The notes under the pieces were generated by a model. That model searched no databases. It was given only the letters and a program-made list of their open reading frames with translations, and was not told where the DNA came from. 64,000 nt of DNA, from the NCBI RefSeq assembly GCF_016623615.1, contig NZ_JAEHFX010000005.1, positions 1-64,000 of the forward strand. The letters run 5' to 3'. This DNA comes from Adhaeribacter terrigena. GTDB taxonomy: Bacteria > Bacteroidota > Bacteroidia > Cytophagales > Hymenobacteraceae. Each line of letters opens with the position of its first letter. Position 1 is the first letter of the stretch. Below, in pieces: positions 15,256-23,834 of the stretch. Position numbers and translations under genes: made by a program.

Positions 15256-17541
15256 TTATTTTGCAAGTACAATTTTAATAACTTTTACTTCTTTGCCGGT
15301 TACCAGGCGCGCCATGTAAACGCCTTTCGGCCACTGATTACCGTTCACTTCTATGCTGCGGCGCTCATTTGCTGTGGCATTTCCTTCTTCCACATTCTTC
15401 ACCAGCATGCCTTTCAGGTCGTAAATTGCAAGGGCATACGAGCCGGTTTCAGGCATCACGAAGTCGATCTGCGTATTTTCTGTGAACGGGTTAGGCACAG
15501 CCGTCATTAAAATATCAGAAACAACTTTGTTATTAATTGTACCGCCACCGTTATTTGGTTTGGCTGGCTGGTTATTAGAAGACTGGCAGTTGCCTAACAC
15601 ATCGCCGTGCGCTAAGTGTGCCTGTACCGCATTTACAGAAACGCAGATCTCGTGGCCGTTATGGCAGATCGTTACTTTCTCGTTGCGGTTCCCGCAGGAA
15701 GCATCTATTGCTTTAACTGTAACCTGGTCGGTAGCAGTGCAGCCGGCCGCGTTAGTAATGGTTAGCGTATAAGTAGTGGTAGTGGTTGGGCAAACATTAA
15801 TAGAAGGAGTTGTAGCGCCGTTGCTCCACAGGTAAGTATACGTTCCGTTAGCATTAGAAGCAGAACCCGTTAAGGTTACGCATTTTGTAGGGTTATAATT
15901 GGTTACCACGGTTTTATCAGGACCGGCGTTGGCTGTAAATCCGGCACCTACCGTAATAGTAGCCGTGGCTGCATTAACACAGCCGTTGCTGTTTGTATAA
16001 GTGTAGGTAATGGTGTGGGCACCAAAACCAGCTACAGCCGGATTAAAGATACCGTTGCTTACACCTGTTCCGGAATAAGTACCGCCCAGAGGCTGGCCAC
16101 CGGTTAAAGTAACGTTGCCGCTATTGCCGCACAGGCTGGCAAAATTATCGAGGGTTACTACCGGAAGCGGATTAGCAATAATGGTAACCGTTTGCATTTG
16201 CGAAGAACATACTCCGTCTTTTACCACAACTTCGTAAGTACCCGGAGCCAGGTTGCTGAATACGTTTGCGTTCTGGAAAGTAATACCACCATCTTTCGAA
16301 TATTCGTAGTTGGCACTGCCCGTAGCAGTTACTGTAATAGCACCTGTATTAACATTACCGCAAGGTACATTGGTTACTGCTGCGGTAGCAGTCAGATTGC
16401 AAAGTGGCAATACCGTTACCATTACGGTTTGCTGCGCAGAAAGCGGAGGATTTACGTTATCGGTAGCTACAAACTGCACGGAATAAGTACCGGCAGAACC
16501 AGCAGGTGGCGTCCAGGTAAAAGTACCGTTTGGCGCGTTACCGGTAGTTGTCTGGGCGAAAGCAGCACCCATGCTCATTGGCAAACCGCTGGCACGCAGC
16601 GTAGCCTGGTTGCCATCAGGTTCAGTAGCGTTTACTGCAAACTGCAGGTTCTGACCTTCTCGAACGGTCTGGGCATTTAAATTGCCTAAAACCGGGGCAT
16701 GGTTGGTAGTTGGCACAATGTTGAGCATAAAATCGCGGTACACATAAGCGCCGGTCAATACCCCGTTAATTTTTTCTTCCAGTTTCACATTTACTAACCA
16801 GATACCTTGCTGCGGGTTGGTCCAGGAAACGATACCGCTATTTGAAATAGAAAAGCCGGTTGAGATCATGCTGCCGTAAGGGTTAGTAGCAATCCCGTAA
16901 GGCGTGTTCAGGGTATACTGCTGATCGTGGTTTTCAGGATCGGTATTGTTGAAACCAAAGCTTAAAGGCACGTTGGCAGCATAGTTAAACACCGGCAGAT
17001 CGTAGAATTGCGGGGAAGAACTTGGTTTGGCAGGATCGTAATTTACAGCTGCAAAAAGGCCCATATCGGTTTGACCAAAGTTAGCACCGCCGTTTACGCG
17101 GCAGCAGCTGGTCCAGCTGATGGTATAAAGACCCGGCGTTGGCCAGGTTACCGTCTGCTGTTCTACTTTCTCTACCGTTACACCATCTGGCAGCGGCGTA
17201 AGCGATACCATGTTCAGGTTGGTATTTAAGGTTGGGCTACCGGAATAAGAAGGAACCACACTACCCGGCAATTGTGAACGCCAGTAGCTTTTTACGGTAA
17301 CTTTATACGTTCCGCCACCCAGGCTTTCGTAAGTGATCTGGCCGCCTTTATAGTGTGAAGCGTAGGCGCTCACGCTAAAGAACAAGGCTATCAGAATGGA
17401 AACCAGCGAGCGGGCTCCGGCAGTTTTAAAAACTGGCTGACCGTTGTGGCCCTGGGCCCGGTTCGAAAACCTGCGTTTCTGTTCCGGCGCGTAGCTGCCC
17501 CGTGTTTCAGAAACTCTTTTTGAAAGTAGAAGTTGCATCAT
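15256..17541 (-). CDS. large secreted protein with T9SS type A sorting domain
   Basis: 761 residues. About 40 residues (RGSYAPEQKRRFSNRAQ...) precede the hydrophobic signal core LVSILIALFFSVSAYAS, an unusually long n-region. The mature part opens with HYKGGQITYESLGGGTYKVTVKSYW, found in adhesion-like Bacteroidota proteins, then Ig/PKD-like and SprB-like repeats (NHAPVLGNLNAQTVREGQ; PNGTFTWTPPAGSAGTY; AYTYTNSNGC type units). The C-terminal 75 residues are a type IX sorting signal (AVPNPFTENT ... LKGMLVKNV ... GVYMARLVTG), so the protein is probably exported across the outer membrane and anchored or released. Function likely in adhesion or gliding; no enzyme domain is visible. Confidence 0.87.
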   Translation of the reverse strand: MMQLLLSKRVSETRGSYAPEQKRRFSNRAQGHNGQPVFKTAGARSLVSILIALFFSVSAYASHYKGGQITYESLGGGTYKVTVKSYWRSQLPGSVVPSYSGSPTLNTNLNMVSLTPLPDGVTVEKVEQQTVTWPTPGLYTISWTSCCRVNGGANFGQTDMGLFAAVNYDPAKPSSSPQFYDLPVFNYAANVPLSFGFNNTDPENHDQQYTLNTPYGIATNPYGSMISTGFSISNSGIVSWTNPQQGIWLVNVKLEEKINGVLTGAYVYRDFMLNIVPTTNHAPVLGNLNAQTVREGQNLQFAVNATEPDGNQATLRASGLPMSMGAAFAQTTTGNAPNGTFTWTPPAGSAGTYSVQFVATDNVNPPLSAQQTVMVTVLPLCNLTATAAVTNVPCGNVNTGAITVTATGSANYEYSKDGGITFQNANVFSNLAPGTYEVVVKDGVCSSQMQTVTIIANPLPVVTLDNFASLCGNSGNVTLTGGQPLGGTYSGTGVSNGIFNPAVAGFGAHTITYTYTNSNGCVNAATATITVGAGFTANAGPDKTVVTNYNPTKCVTLTGSASNANGTYTYLWSNGATTPSINVCPTTTTTYTLTITNAAGCTATDQVTVKAIDASCGNRNEKVTICHNGHEICVSVNAVQAHLAHGDVLGNCQSSNNQPAKPNNGGGTINNKVVSDILMTAVPNPFTENTQIDFVMPETGSYALAIYDLKGMLVKNVEEGNATANERRSIEVNGNQWPKGVYMARLVTGKEVKVIKIVLAK

Positions 17542-17670
17542 AATTGTAGATTTTTGGGGTAAGAGTCTTTAAATAAAAACACTAACTTTTCCTTGGATGG
17601 GCTTGTTAAAGCTTAAATCCGGCAGAAAATTACCCCAGTAAATACAATTACACAACTACATGTTTGGGTA

Positions 17671-17696
17671 GTAAAAGCCATTTTACCGGCTTTTAC
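17671..17696. repeat. hairpin upstream of the T9SS protein gene
   Basis: Perfect inverted repeat GTAAAAGCC / GGCTTTTAC with an eight-base loop. It lies between the T9SS gene promoter region and the regulator stop and may be the regulator's terminator; a weak TAGCG-like sequence follows at 17698-17726. Confidence 0.5.
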
Positions 17697-17823
17697 CTAG
17701 TTTTTCGCGGTATAATGCTACGCTACAATAGAAATAAATTACAATTTACAATACCGCAACAATTCCTTAACCCCGCAGGGTTGAGGATTGTGTTAATTTC
17801 TGGTAGTTTTTCAGGATGACGGA

Positions 17824-18465
17824 TCAGGAATTGATCAGATTGGTTTTCAGCGCTTTTGAAACAACTTCTGACTTGCTGTTCACGCGCAGCTTTTTGTAAA
17901 GGTTCTTTAAATGGAAACGTACGGTATCTAAAGAAATATCGAGTTTATCGGCAATGAGTTTGTAGCTCAGGCCATCTACCAGACACTGCACGATCTGGCG
18001 TTCGCGGCTGGTAATTTCAATCTCTTCGTGCTTGGGGGCGTTAAAAAAATCGAGCACTTTGCGGGTTACGATCGGGGAAAGATAACCATTGCCTTCACGC
18101 ACCGAATCGATAGCGGTTTTCACTTCGAAAAAAAGATTGTTTTTCAGCAGGTAACCGTTGGCGCCGGCATTAAAGGAACGGAAAATGTAAGTCGATTCTT
18201 CGTTGCCAGTACTCATGATGATCTTGGTATCGGGCAGGTGCTGTTTGAGCAAACGCAAGCCATCCAGCCCCGACATGCCTGGCAAACCAATATCGAGCAG
18301 CAGAATATCTACCCGGCGCTCTTCTGTATCCAGATTCAGGAATTCTTCAATAGAATCTACGAGCACGGTGCAGCTAAAGCCAGACTGCCGATTCAGAAAA
18401 GTACGCAAGCCTTCACGAATCGTAGTGTCGTCTTCAATAATGCCAATCGTAGTCATGTCCTTCAT
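17824..18465 (-). CDS. NarL/LuxR-type response regulator
   Basis: 213 residues: receiver domain (residues about 6-122) with acidic pocket EDD near residue 11, phospho-acceptor Asp in LLLDIGLPGMSG (near 58) and Lys in LKNNLFF; then a LuxR-type HTH (ITSRERQIVQCLVDGLSYKLIADKL, followed by the recognition helix DTVRFHLKNLYKKL). No sensor kinase is adjacent, so it is an orphan here; the adjacent secreted protein could be a target but nothing shows it. Confidence 0.92.
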   Translation of the reverse strand: MKDMTTIGIIEDDTTIREGLRTFLNRQSGFSCTVLVDSIEEFLNLDTEERRVDILLLDIGLPGMSGLDGLRLLKQHLPDTKIIMSTGNEESTYIFRSFNAGANGYLLKNNLFFEVKTAIDSVREGNGYLSPIVTRKVLDFFNAPKHEEIEITSRERQIVQCLVDGLSYKLIADKLDISLDTVRFHLKNLYKKLRVNSKSEVVSKALKTNLINS

Positions 18466-18637
18466 TTATCGGTGCGATTTTCTAAAGTAAGCAAAGTTTT
18501 TTTCTAATTCAAAATTACTTCGCACAACAAAAAACCAGCCACAACGTTTCATAAGGTTGGATTATTTTTCCACATATTAGAAAAATAGTATATATGAAAC
18601 TTACTAAAATCCTGTAACCCAGTTTAACAGGAATAAT

Positions 18638-18666
18638 AAACGCTATGCTTTTGGCTATAAAAAGTC
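18638..18666 (-). repeat. TAGCG repeat, reverse copy
   Basis: AAACGCTATGCTTTTGG core side and TATAAAAAGTC arm, about 50 bases after the stop of the GyrI-like gene. Confidence 0.8.
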
Positions 18667-18718
18667 AAACACAAATCCCTGTCAGCAAGCACTTTACAAA
18701 CAAATTTCTGCGGCCGCG

Positions 18719-19246
18719 CTATTTTTCCTGCTCAAAAACAATGGCTTCGGCGTGGCGCTCATCCGGGTAGCGTTCAACAAAAAAATCCTGTAGGGTAATG
18801 TTTTTATTTTTGGCGTAATTGAAAATTGCCGGGAAAAGTTTATTCGGAGCCAATAAATAATGGGCGTTGATGTTGCCTTGCACCGCTTTCTTACCGGCCG
18901 GAAGCGTTCTTAGTTCGTAACCTGCCGGCAGTGCCATTTTCGGATCTGTAACTACCACCCCGATAAACGCGTTGATAGAATCTTTAAACTTTTCGGGATC
19001 GTTGTAATAAATGCTACCGGGGTTGCCAGCCAGCTTTTTTTCTTCTACCAGTTTGCCAGCCTCCAGAAACAGGACGCCAAACTTATCGCTTTTAACAGAT
19101 CCTTTATATTCTTTGCCCACTACATAAATTTCAGAAGTGGTAATCTGCTTAACTTCTGCGTTATTGAAACCGCCTAGCCAGGCATAGCCCGCGCCGCCTA
19201 ACAAGATAATTACTAAAAATCCGAGTAAGAGTTTTTTGGTGTTCAT
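18719..19246 (-). CDS. membrane-anchored GyrI-like (effector-binding) protein
   Basis: 175 residues with an N-terminal anchor (LLLGFLVIILLGGAGYAWL) and a domain resembling GyrI/AraC effector-binding folds: KEYKGSV, FLEAGKLVEEKK, PGSIYYNDPEKFKDSINAFIGVVV and ERYPDERHAEAIV. GyrI-like domains bind small hydrophobic ligands. Its ATG overlaps the TGA stop of the ABC exporter (ATGA), so the two are translationally coupled, and the pair may act together, for instance as a ligand-presenting partner of the exporter (inference). Confidence 0.75.
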   Translation of the reverse strand: MNTKKLLLGFLVIILLGGAGYAWLGGFNNAEVKQITTSEIYVVGKEYKGSVKSDKFGVLFLEAGKLVEEKKLAGNPGSIYYNDPEKFKDSINAFIGVVVTDPKMALPAGYELRTLPAGKKAVQGNINAHYLLAPNKLFPAIFNYAKNKNITLQDFFVERYPDERHAEAIVFEQEK

Positions 19247-21015
19247 GCGTTTAAAACATCTTTGTACTGCATCTGGTGAAGCTGCGCGTAATAACCGTTT
19301 AGTTTCAGAAGTTCGTCGTGGCTGCCGCTTTCTTTTATTTCGCCGCGATCCATAACAATAATTTTATCGGCGCGCTGAATGGTACTCAGGCGGTGCGCAA
19401 TTACAATGGAAGTACGGCCCTGCATCAGTTTATCAATGGCAAAGCGAATCAGCTCTTCGGTTTCGGAATCTACGCTGGAAGTGGCTTCGTCCAGAATAAT
19501 GATCTTCGGATCGTAAACCATGGCGCGCACAAAAGAGATAAGCTGCCTTTGGCCAACCGACAAAGTCGCGCCGCGCTCCATTACGTTATAGTGCAGGCCG
19601 CCCGGTAACCGCTCAATAAACCTCCTTGCTCCTACCAGGTCAGCGGCTTCCCACATCTGGGCTTCGGTAATAGATTTGTTTCCCAAAGAAATATTATCGG
19701 CAATGGTTCCGGAAAACAGGAAAACATCCTGCAACACCAGCCCGATGTGCTTGCGCAATTCGCCCAGATCATATTCTTTCAGGTCGTGACCGTCTATGGC
19801 GATGGTACCTTTGTTAATTTCGTAGAAGCGGCTTAATAAATTTATGATAGACGTTTTGCCGGCACCGGTGGCTCCTACCAGGGCTACGGTCTGGCCACTT
19901 TTAACCTCGAAACTGATACCCTTTAGCACGTATTCTTCGTCGTTGTAAGCAAACCACACGTTGTCGAATTTCACGTCGCCTTTCAGCGTTTTGGGTTTTA
20001 ACTCGCCGGAATCGGAAATGAGTTCGTTACTGTCTAAAAGCTTTAAAATGCGTTCGGTACTTACCACGCCTAACTGCAGCGTATTGAAGCGGTCGGCGAT
20101 TTGGCGGATAGGGCGGAAAAACATGGCGATGTACATGATGAACGCGATCAGGGTACCAAGCGTAACCTCGTGGTCTAAAACGCCTTTCGCGCCGTACCAT
20201 ACCAGCAAACCCGTTCCAGCCGCACCAATTACTTCGGCCACCGGGAAATAAATGGAATAATAAAGCACCGAACGAATATTGGCTTCGGTATGGGTTTTAT
20301 TGATCTCCCGGAATTTCTTATTTTCGCGTTCTTCGTTGTTGAAGATCTGCACAATGCTCATACCGGTGATATGTTCCTGCACAAACGAGTTTAAAGACGC
20401 TACCGCCGTACGCACTTCCTGAAACGATTGCTTTACTTTTTCTTTGAAAACATAGGTGCTCACAAACAAAAGCGGGAACGTAGAAAGGCTTACCAACGTC
20501 AGTTCCCAGTCGAGGTAAAACATGTAAGCCAGAATAAAAACCAGTTGCAAAACGTCGCCGATCATGGCTGCGAGCCCTTCGGAGAAAACATCGGAAAGCG
20601 TTTCTACGTCCGAAACATTACGGGTTACGAGCGTGCCGATGGGCGTTCTATCGAAGAACTTGAGGCGTAATTTAAGAATATGGCGGTAGAGTTTCACGCG
20701 AATGTCGCGCACAATATTCTGCCCGAGCCAGCCCGCAAAATACGTATGCAAATACGAAACCAGCGCGTGCGCCACCAGCAAAACGCCCAGCCAGATAAAC
20801 ATTCGGTTCAGGCCCTGCATATCTTCCACCATAATATGGTTATCGACGGTGAACTGAATCAGAAACGGGCGGATGGTACCCAGCACCGCCGAAGCGACGG
20901 TGAGGAAGATCAGGAAATAAAATATTTTGCTGTACGGCCGCACAAACACGAATAGCCTTTTCAGAACTTCGCTGTCGAATGCTTTGCCGGTTTTGGTGCT
21001 TTTGGTTTGTTCCAC
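19243..21015 (-). CDS. ABC exporter, fused permease and ATPase
   Basis: 590-residue half-transporter starting at GTG 21015. Six membrane helices in residues about 35-320, then an NBD with Walker A GATGAGKTS (near 378), Q-loop LVLQDVFLFSG, Walker B IIILDEATSSVD and IVIAHRLST. The ABC signature reads LSVGQ rather than LSGGQ, a substitution common in the MdlB/YheH-type heterodimeric exporters. It forms an operon with the downstream GyrI-like gene. Substrate unknown; lipid or drug is most likely. Confidence 0.92.
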   Translation of the reverse strand: MEQTKSTKTGKAFDSEVLKRLFVFVRPYSKIFYFLIFLTVASAVLGTIRPFLIQFTVDNHIMVEDMQGLNRMFIWLGVLLVAHALVSYLHTYFAGWLGQNIVRDIRVKLYRHILKLRLKFFDRTPIGTLVTRNVSDVETLSDVFSEGLAAMIGDVLQLVFILAYMFYLDWELTLVSLSTFPLLFVSTYVFKEKVKQSFQEVRTAVASLNSFVQEHITGMSIVQIFNNEERENKKFREINKTHTEANIRSVLYYSIYFPVAEVIGAAGTGLLVWYGAKGVLDHEVTLGTLIAFIMYIAMFFRPIRQIADRFNTLQLGVVSTERILKLLDSNELISDSGELKPKTLKGDVKFDNVWFAYNDEEYVLKGISFEVKSGQTVALVGATGAGKTSIINLLSRFYEINKGTIAIDGHDLKEYDLGELRKHIGLVLQDVFLFSGTIADNISLGNKSITEAQMWEAADLVGARRFIERLPGGLHYNVMERGATLSVGQRQLISFVRAMVYDPKIIILDEATSSVDSETEELIRFAIDKLMQGRTSIVIAHRLSTIQRADKIIVMDRGEIKESGSHDELLKLNGYYAQLHQMQYKDVLNA

Positions 21016-21094
21016 GGGGAAATTGCGCCGTTAGTTTTTACGCCTGCAAAGATACTCTAAATTTCGTTGTTGGTTGGTGGTTGATAGTTGTTGG

Positions 21095-21123
21095 AGTTTT
21101 TATGGGGAAAAGGATAGCGTTTT
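21095..21123 (+). repeat. TAGCG repeat, forward copy
   Basis: AGTTTTTATGGGG arm, AAAAGGATAGCGTTTT core, upstream of the minus-strand ABC exporter. Confidence 0.8.
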
Positions 21124-21155
21124 GGGAAAGGAGAATTTCATTCCAGGAAATCCAT

Positions 21156-21352
21156 CAGCTAAAGCAGACGGCAATGAAGTTGTTTTGGCATTACTCCTGA
21201 AATACTTCCAATGTCTTTAAGCGACACCAATCCATATTGCAAATTTAGGCTAAAGCCATTTAGAAACCATGCTAAACCGTTGGCTAAAGCTAACGGCAAT
21301 GAAGAAAATTATAACACTGAAGAAATTCATTACCGTCTGCTTTAGCTGACGG
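21156..21352. repeat. GCTAAAGCAGACGG repeat cluster
   Basis: Units at 21156-21179 (CAGCTAAAGCAGACGGCAAT), 21282-21304 (GGCTAAAGCTAACGGCAAT) and inverted at 21328-21352 (ACCGTCTGCTTTAGCTGACG). The direct and inverted units could pair into a long hairpin. Related copies at 335 and 47665. Confidence 0.65.
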
Positions 21353-21449
21353 ATTTGCTGGCTATGAATGAAAATCGCCAGAGGTTGCTACTATTGGGAA
21401 AATCAAATAAACAACTTTCACTGCTTTTTGCTCCTGCAGCAGTTCCGGC

Positions 21450-21489
21450 AAAAAAAAGACCTCCCAGTTTTTAAAAACCTGGGAGGTCT
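21450..21489 (-). terminator. terminator of the PLP-lyase gene
   Basis: AGACCTCCCAG / CTGGGAGGTCT stem; the minus-strand T-tract is 21450-21457. Confidence 0.88.
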
Positions 21490-21493
21490 GAAG

Positions 21494-21521
21494 AAACGGT
21501 AGGCTTTTCAGTTTAAAAACT
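21494..21521 (-). repeat. TAGCG repeat, reverse copy at stop codon
   Basis: On the minus strand the stop TAG is followed by TTTTTAAACTG and core AAAGCCTACCGTTT, ending just before the terminator stem. Confidence 0.75.
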
Positions 21522-22803
21522 AAACCGCCGCAAAAGCCTGCTCCATATCGGCGATCAGATCTTCCGGATGCTCTACCCCAATAGAAAGACGCACCATATT
21601 TTCACCAATTCCCATTTCCGCGCGGTCGGCCGGCGTGATATCGGAGTGGGTCATAGAAGCCGGGTGTTCCGCCAGCGATTCGGTACCGCCTAAGCTTACA
21701 GCCAGTTTTATGAGTTTCAGGTTATTCAGGAATTTGAACGCTTCTGCTTCGCCGCCTTTAATATCGAATGCGATCATGGAACCGGCCGCTAAACATTGCT
21801 TTTCAAAAATAGCTTTTTGCTGCGCGTTATCTTCCAGCATGCCTAAATAATGGATCTTCTCCACTTTCGGGTGTTTTACCAACCAATCGGCTACTACCGC
21901 GGCATTTTTGGCCATCCGTTCCATTCTTATTTTCAAAGTTTCGAGGCTGCGCATCATCATCCAACCATCCCAGGGGCTAGCCATGGAACCCGAGAAGGTG
22001 CGCATGCCTTTTACCTGTTTCATCAACGCAGCCGAACCTAAACAGGCCCCGGCGATCAGATCGGAATGGCCACCGATAAATTTGGTAGCGGAATAAATAA
22101 TTAAGTCGGCGCCGTGCTTTAACGGGTGCTGGAAAACCGGCCCTAAGAACGTATTATCAACCGTAAGCAATACTTTTTTATCGACCGTGGAATATTTTTT
22201 AGCCAGATCCGCGCAAGCCTGAATATCTACCAGGTGGTTGGTTGGGTTAGCCGGCGTTTCGATGAAGATCATAGCCAGTTTTCCGCCAATATTTTTTTCC
22301 TGAATAATCTTATCAACTTCTTCGGCGGTGGCGTTTGCTTTAAAGCCAACCGCCGTAATCCCGAATTTCTTCAGAATGTTTTTGATGTAGTAATCAGAAC
22401 CGCCGTAAATTGGTTCGGAGTGCAGAATTACGTCGCCGGGGTTTAGCAAAGCCAGTAACGTAGTGCTGGTAGCAGCCATCCCGCTGGCAAAAACGGCAGC
22501 TTCTTCAGCATCATCCCACAGGCAAAGGCGGTTCTCCAGGATTTCCAGATCGGGGTTATTCAGGCGGCTGTAGATCAGGCCCATTTCCTCTTTTTCGCCT
22601 TTTTCGCGCAGACCGTAAGCCAGTTCAAAAAACGCTTTACCGTCCTCCGCTTTCTCAAAAACGAAGGTGGAAGTCTGGAAGATCGGGCTTTTAATAGCGC
22701 CCTGCGACAATTCGGGCTTGTAACCGTAGCTCATCATTAAACTTTCCGGCCGGAATTTCCGATCTCCGAGGTATTGCGTGTACTTGTTGTCTTCGGTAAG
22801 CAT
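21520..22803 (-). CDS. trans-sulfuration PLP enzyme (methionine gamma-lyase / cystathionine synthase family)
   Basis: 427-residue Cys/Met-metabolism PLP enzyme. YSRLNNPDLEILENRL and FASGMAATSTTLLALL (about 80-115), YGGSDYY, the PLP aspartate in LTVDNTFLGP and the Schiff-base lysine in YSATKFIGGHSD (about residue 240) are all present; the tail SLGGTESLAEHPASMTHSDI is conserved in the family. Members split between gamma-lyase, cystathionine gamma-synthase and O-acetylhomoserine sulfhydrylase; the sequence alone does not choose. Transcribed alone, with repeat and terminator after the stop. Confidence 0.88.
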   Translation of the reverse strand: MLTEDNKYTQYLGDRKFRPESLMMSYGYKPELSQGAIKSPIFQTSTFVFEKAEDGKAFFELAYGLREKGEKEEMGLIYSRLNNPDLEILENRLCLWDDAEEAAVFASGMAATSTTLLALLNPGDVILHSEPIYGGSDYYIKNILKKFGITAVGFKANATAEEVDKIIQEKNIGGKLAMIFIETPANPTNHLVDIQACADLAKKYSTVDKKVLLTVDNTFLGPVFQHPLKHGADLIIYSATKFIGGHSDLIAGACLGSAALMKQVKGMRTFSGSMASPWDGWMMMRSLETLKIRMERMAKNAAVVADWLVKHPKVEKIHYLGMLEDNAQQKAIFEKQCLAAGSMIAFDIKGGEAEAFKFLNNLKLIKLAVSLGGTESLAEHPASMTHSDITPADRAEMGIGENMVRLSIGVEHPEDLIADMEQAFAAV

Positions 22804-22862
22804 AAAGTAAAAAATTAGAAAAGATGAATATTACAACGTGTGAAGTTGCGATTATTTATTGG

Positions 22863-22892
22863 AAAACGGTAGGCTTTCTGGCCCGAAAAGTC
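22863..22892 (-). repeat. TAGCG repeat, reverse copy
   Basis: AAAACGGTAGGCTTTC core and CCGAAAAGTC arm, 30 bases downstream of truA. Confidence 0.78.
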
Positions 22893-22921
22893 AGTTGCAG
22901 GTAAAAAATATCTGATTCGCG

Positions 22922-23719
22922 TTAACTTCCGCCGCCCGGCAATACGTTGAGGTGGCTGTAAAACAGCTTTTTCTGTTCGTCGAAATACCCTTCCGGATAC
23001 TCTACTTTGGTTAAAAACAAACCTTCGGCCGGCGCCGCACCGCTGGCTTTGCTCCGGTCCTGGCTTTCAATTATTTTACCAAATGCTGAAACTGAAATTT
23101 TGCCTTTGCCTACGCTTAAAAGCGTGCCTACAATTAACCGCACCATGCCGCGCAAAAACCGGTTCGCTTTAATGGTGAAGATCAGCAGTTCCTGCTCCTG
23201 TTTCCAGTTCGCTTCGTAAATGTGGCAATTGTAATGCTTGGTATCGCCTTTTACTTTCGAGAAAGCCGTAAAATCCTGAAACCCCAGCAGCATTTTTGCC
23301 GCTTCGTTCATTTCTTCTACGTCCGGTTTGCGGCTCAAATAATAAGCGAAATCGGCCAGAAACGGGTTTTTCTGTAAGCAGATGCGGTATTCGTACGTCC
23401 GGGAAATGGCATCGAAACGGGCGTGAGCCTGCGGGCCAACTTCCAGAATTTTATTCAGCGAAATATCTTTCGGCAGTATTTTATTCAGGCGGAACGCGGT
23501 TTCTTCAGAGCTTATCTGAAAAGGCAGATCCAGGTGCACGAATTGCTCCGATGCGTGTACACCGGTATCGGTCCGGCCGCTGCCAACCGTATTTATTTCG
23601 GTCTGAAAAATGGTGTGCAAACTTTCGTCTAAAACCTGTTGCACAGCGCGGGCATTGGGCTGCGTTTGCCAGCCATTGTACCGGGTGCCGTTGTAGGAAA
23701 TCTGAAGAAAGTACCGCAT
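22922..23719 (-). CDS. truA: tRNA pseudouridine synthase A
   Basis: Converts U38-U40 of tRNA anticodon arms to pseudouridine. From ATG 23719 (MRYFLQISYNGTRYNGWQ) it has 265 residues. The catalytic Asp is in GSGRTDTGVHA; RFLRGMVRLIVGTLLSVGKG is the C-terminal family motif. An in-frame TTG at 23743 adds eight residues and is less likely. Confidence 0.95.
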   Translation of the reverse strand: MRYFLQISYNGTRYNGWQTQPNARAVQQVLDESLHTIFQTEINTVGSGRTDTGVHASEQFVHLDLPFQISSEETAFRLNKILPKDISLNKILEVGPQAHARFDAISRTYEYRICLQKNPFLADFAYYLSRKPDVEEMNEAAKMLLGFQDFTAFSKVKGDTKHYNCHIYEANWKQEQELLIFTIKANRFLRGMVRLIVGTLLSVGKGKISVSAFGKIIESQDRSKASGAAPAEGLFLTKVEYPEGYFDEQKKLFYSHLNVLPGGGS

Positions 23720-23805
23720 TTGCAGCAAAGATACTTTTTTCAAACGGATTGGGTAAATGGTTTAACGGTTTAATGATTAAATGGCTGAATAATTGGCGGG
23801 CTTTG

Positions 23806-23834
23806 AGTTTTCAGCTGAAAAACCATATCGTTTT
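23806..23834 (+). repeat. TAGCG repeat, forward copy (TATCG variant) at stop codon
   Basis: AGTTTTCAGCTG arm and AACCATATCGTTTT core; the TAA stop of the following minus-strand gene begins within the last bases. Confidence 0.7.

Larger units (their letters stand above)
21016..21519. other. repeat-rich intergenic region
   Basis: No gene. From left: a TTG-rich simple sequence (21060-21092), TAGCG repeat, four GCTAAAGC-type repeat units (two direct, one diverged, one inverted), and the terminator of the PLP-lyase gene. Confidence 0.7.

Noticed and set aside
17698-17726. Further TAGCG repeat after the hairpin at 17671
   Set aside because: AGTTTTTCGCGG arm is present but the core reads GCTACGCTAC, too degenerate to count.
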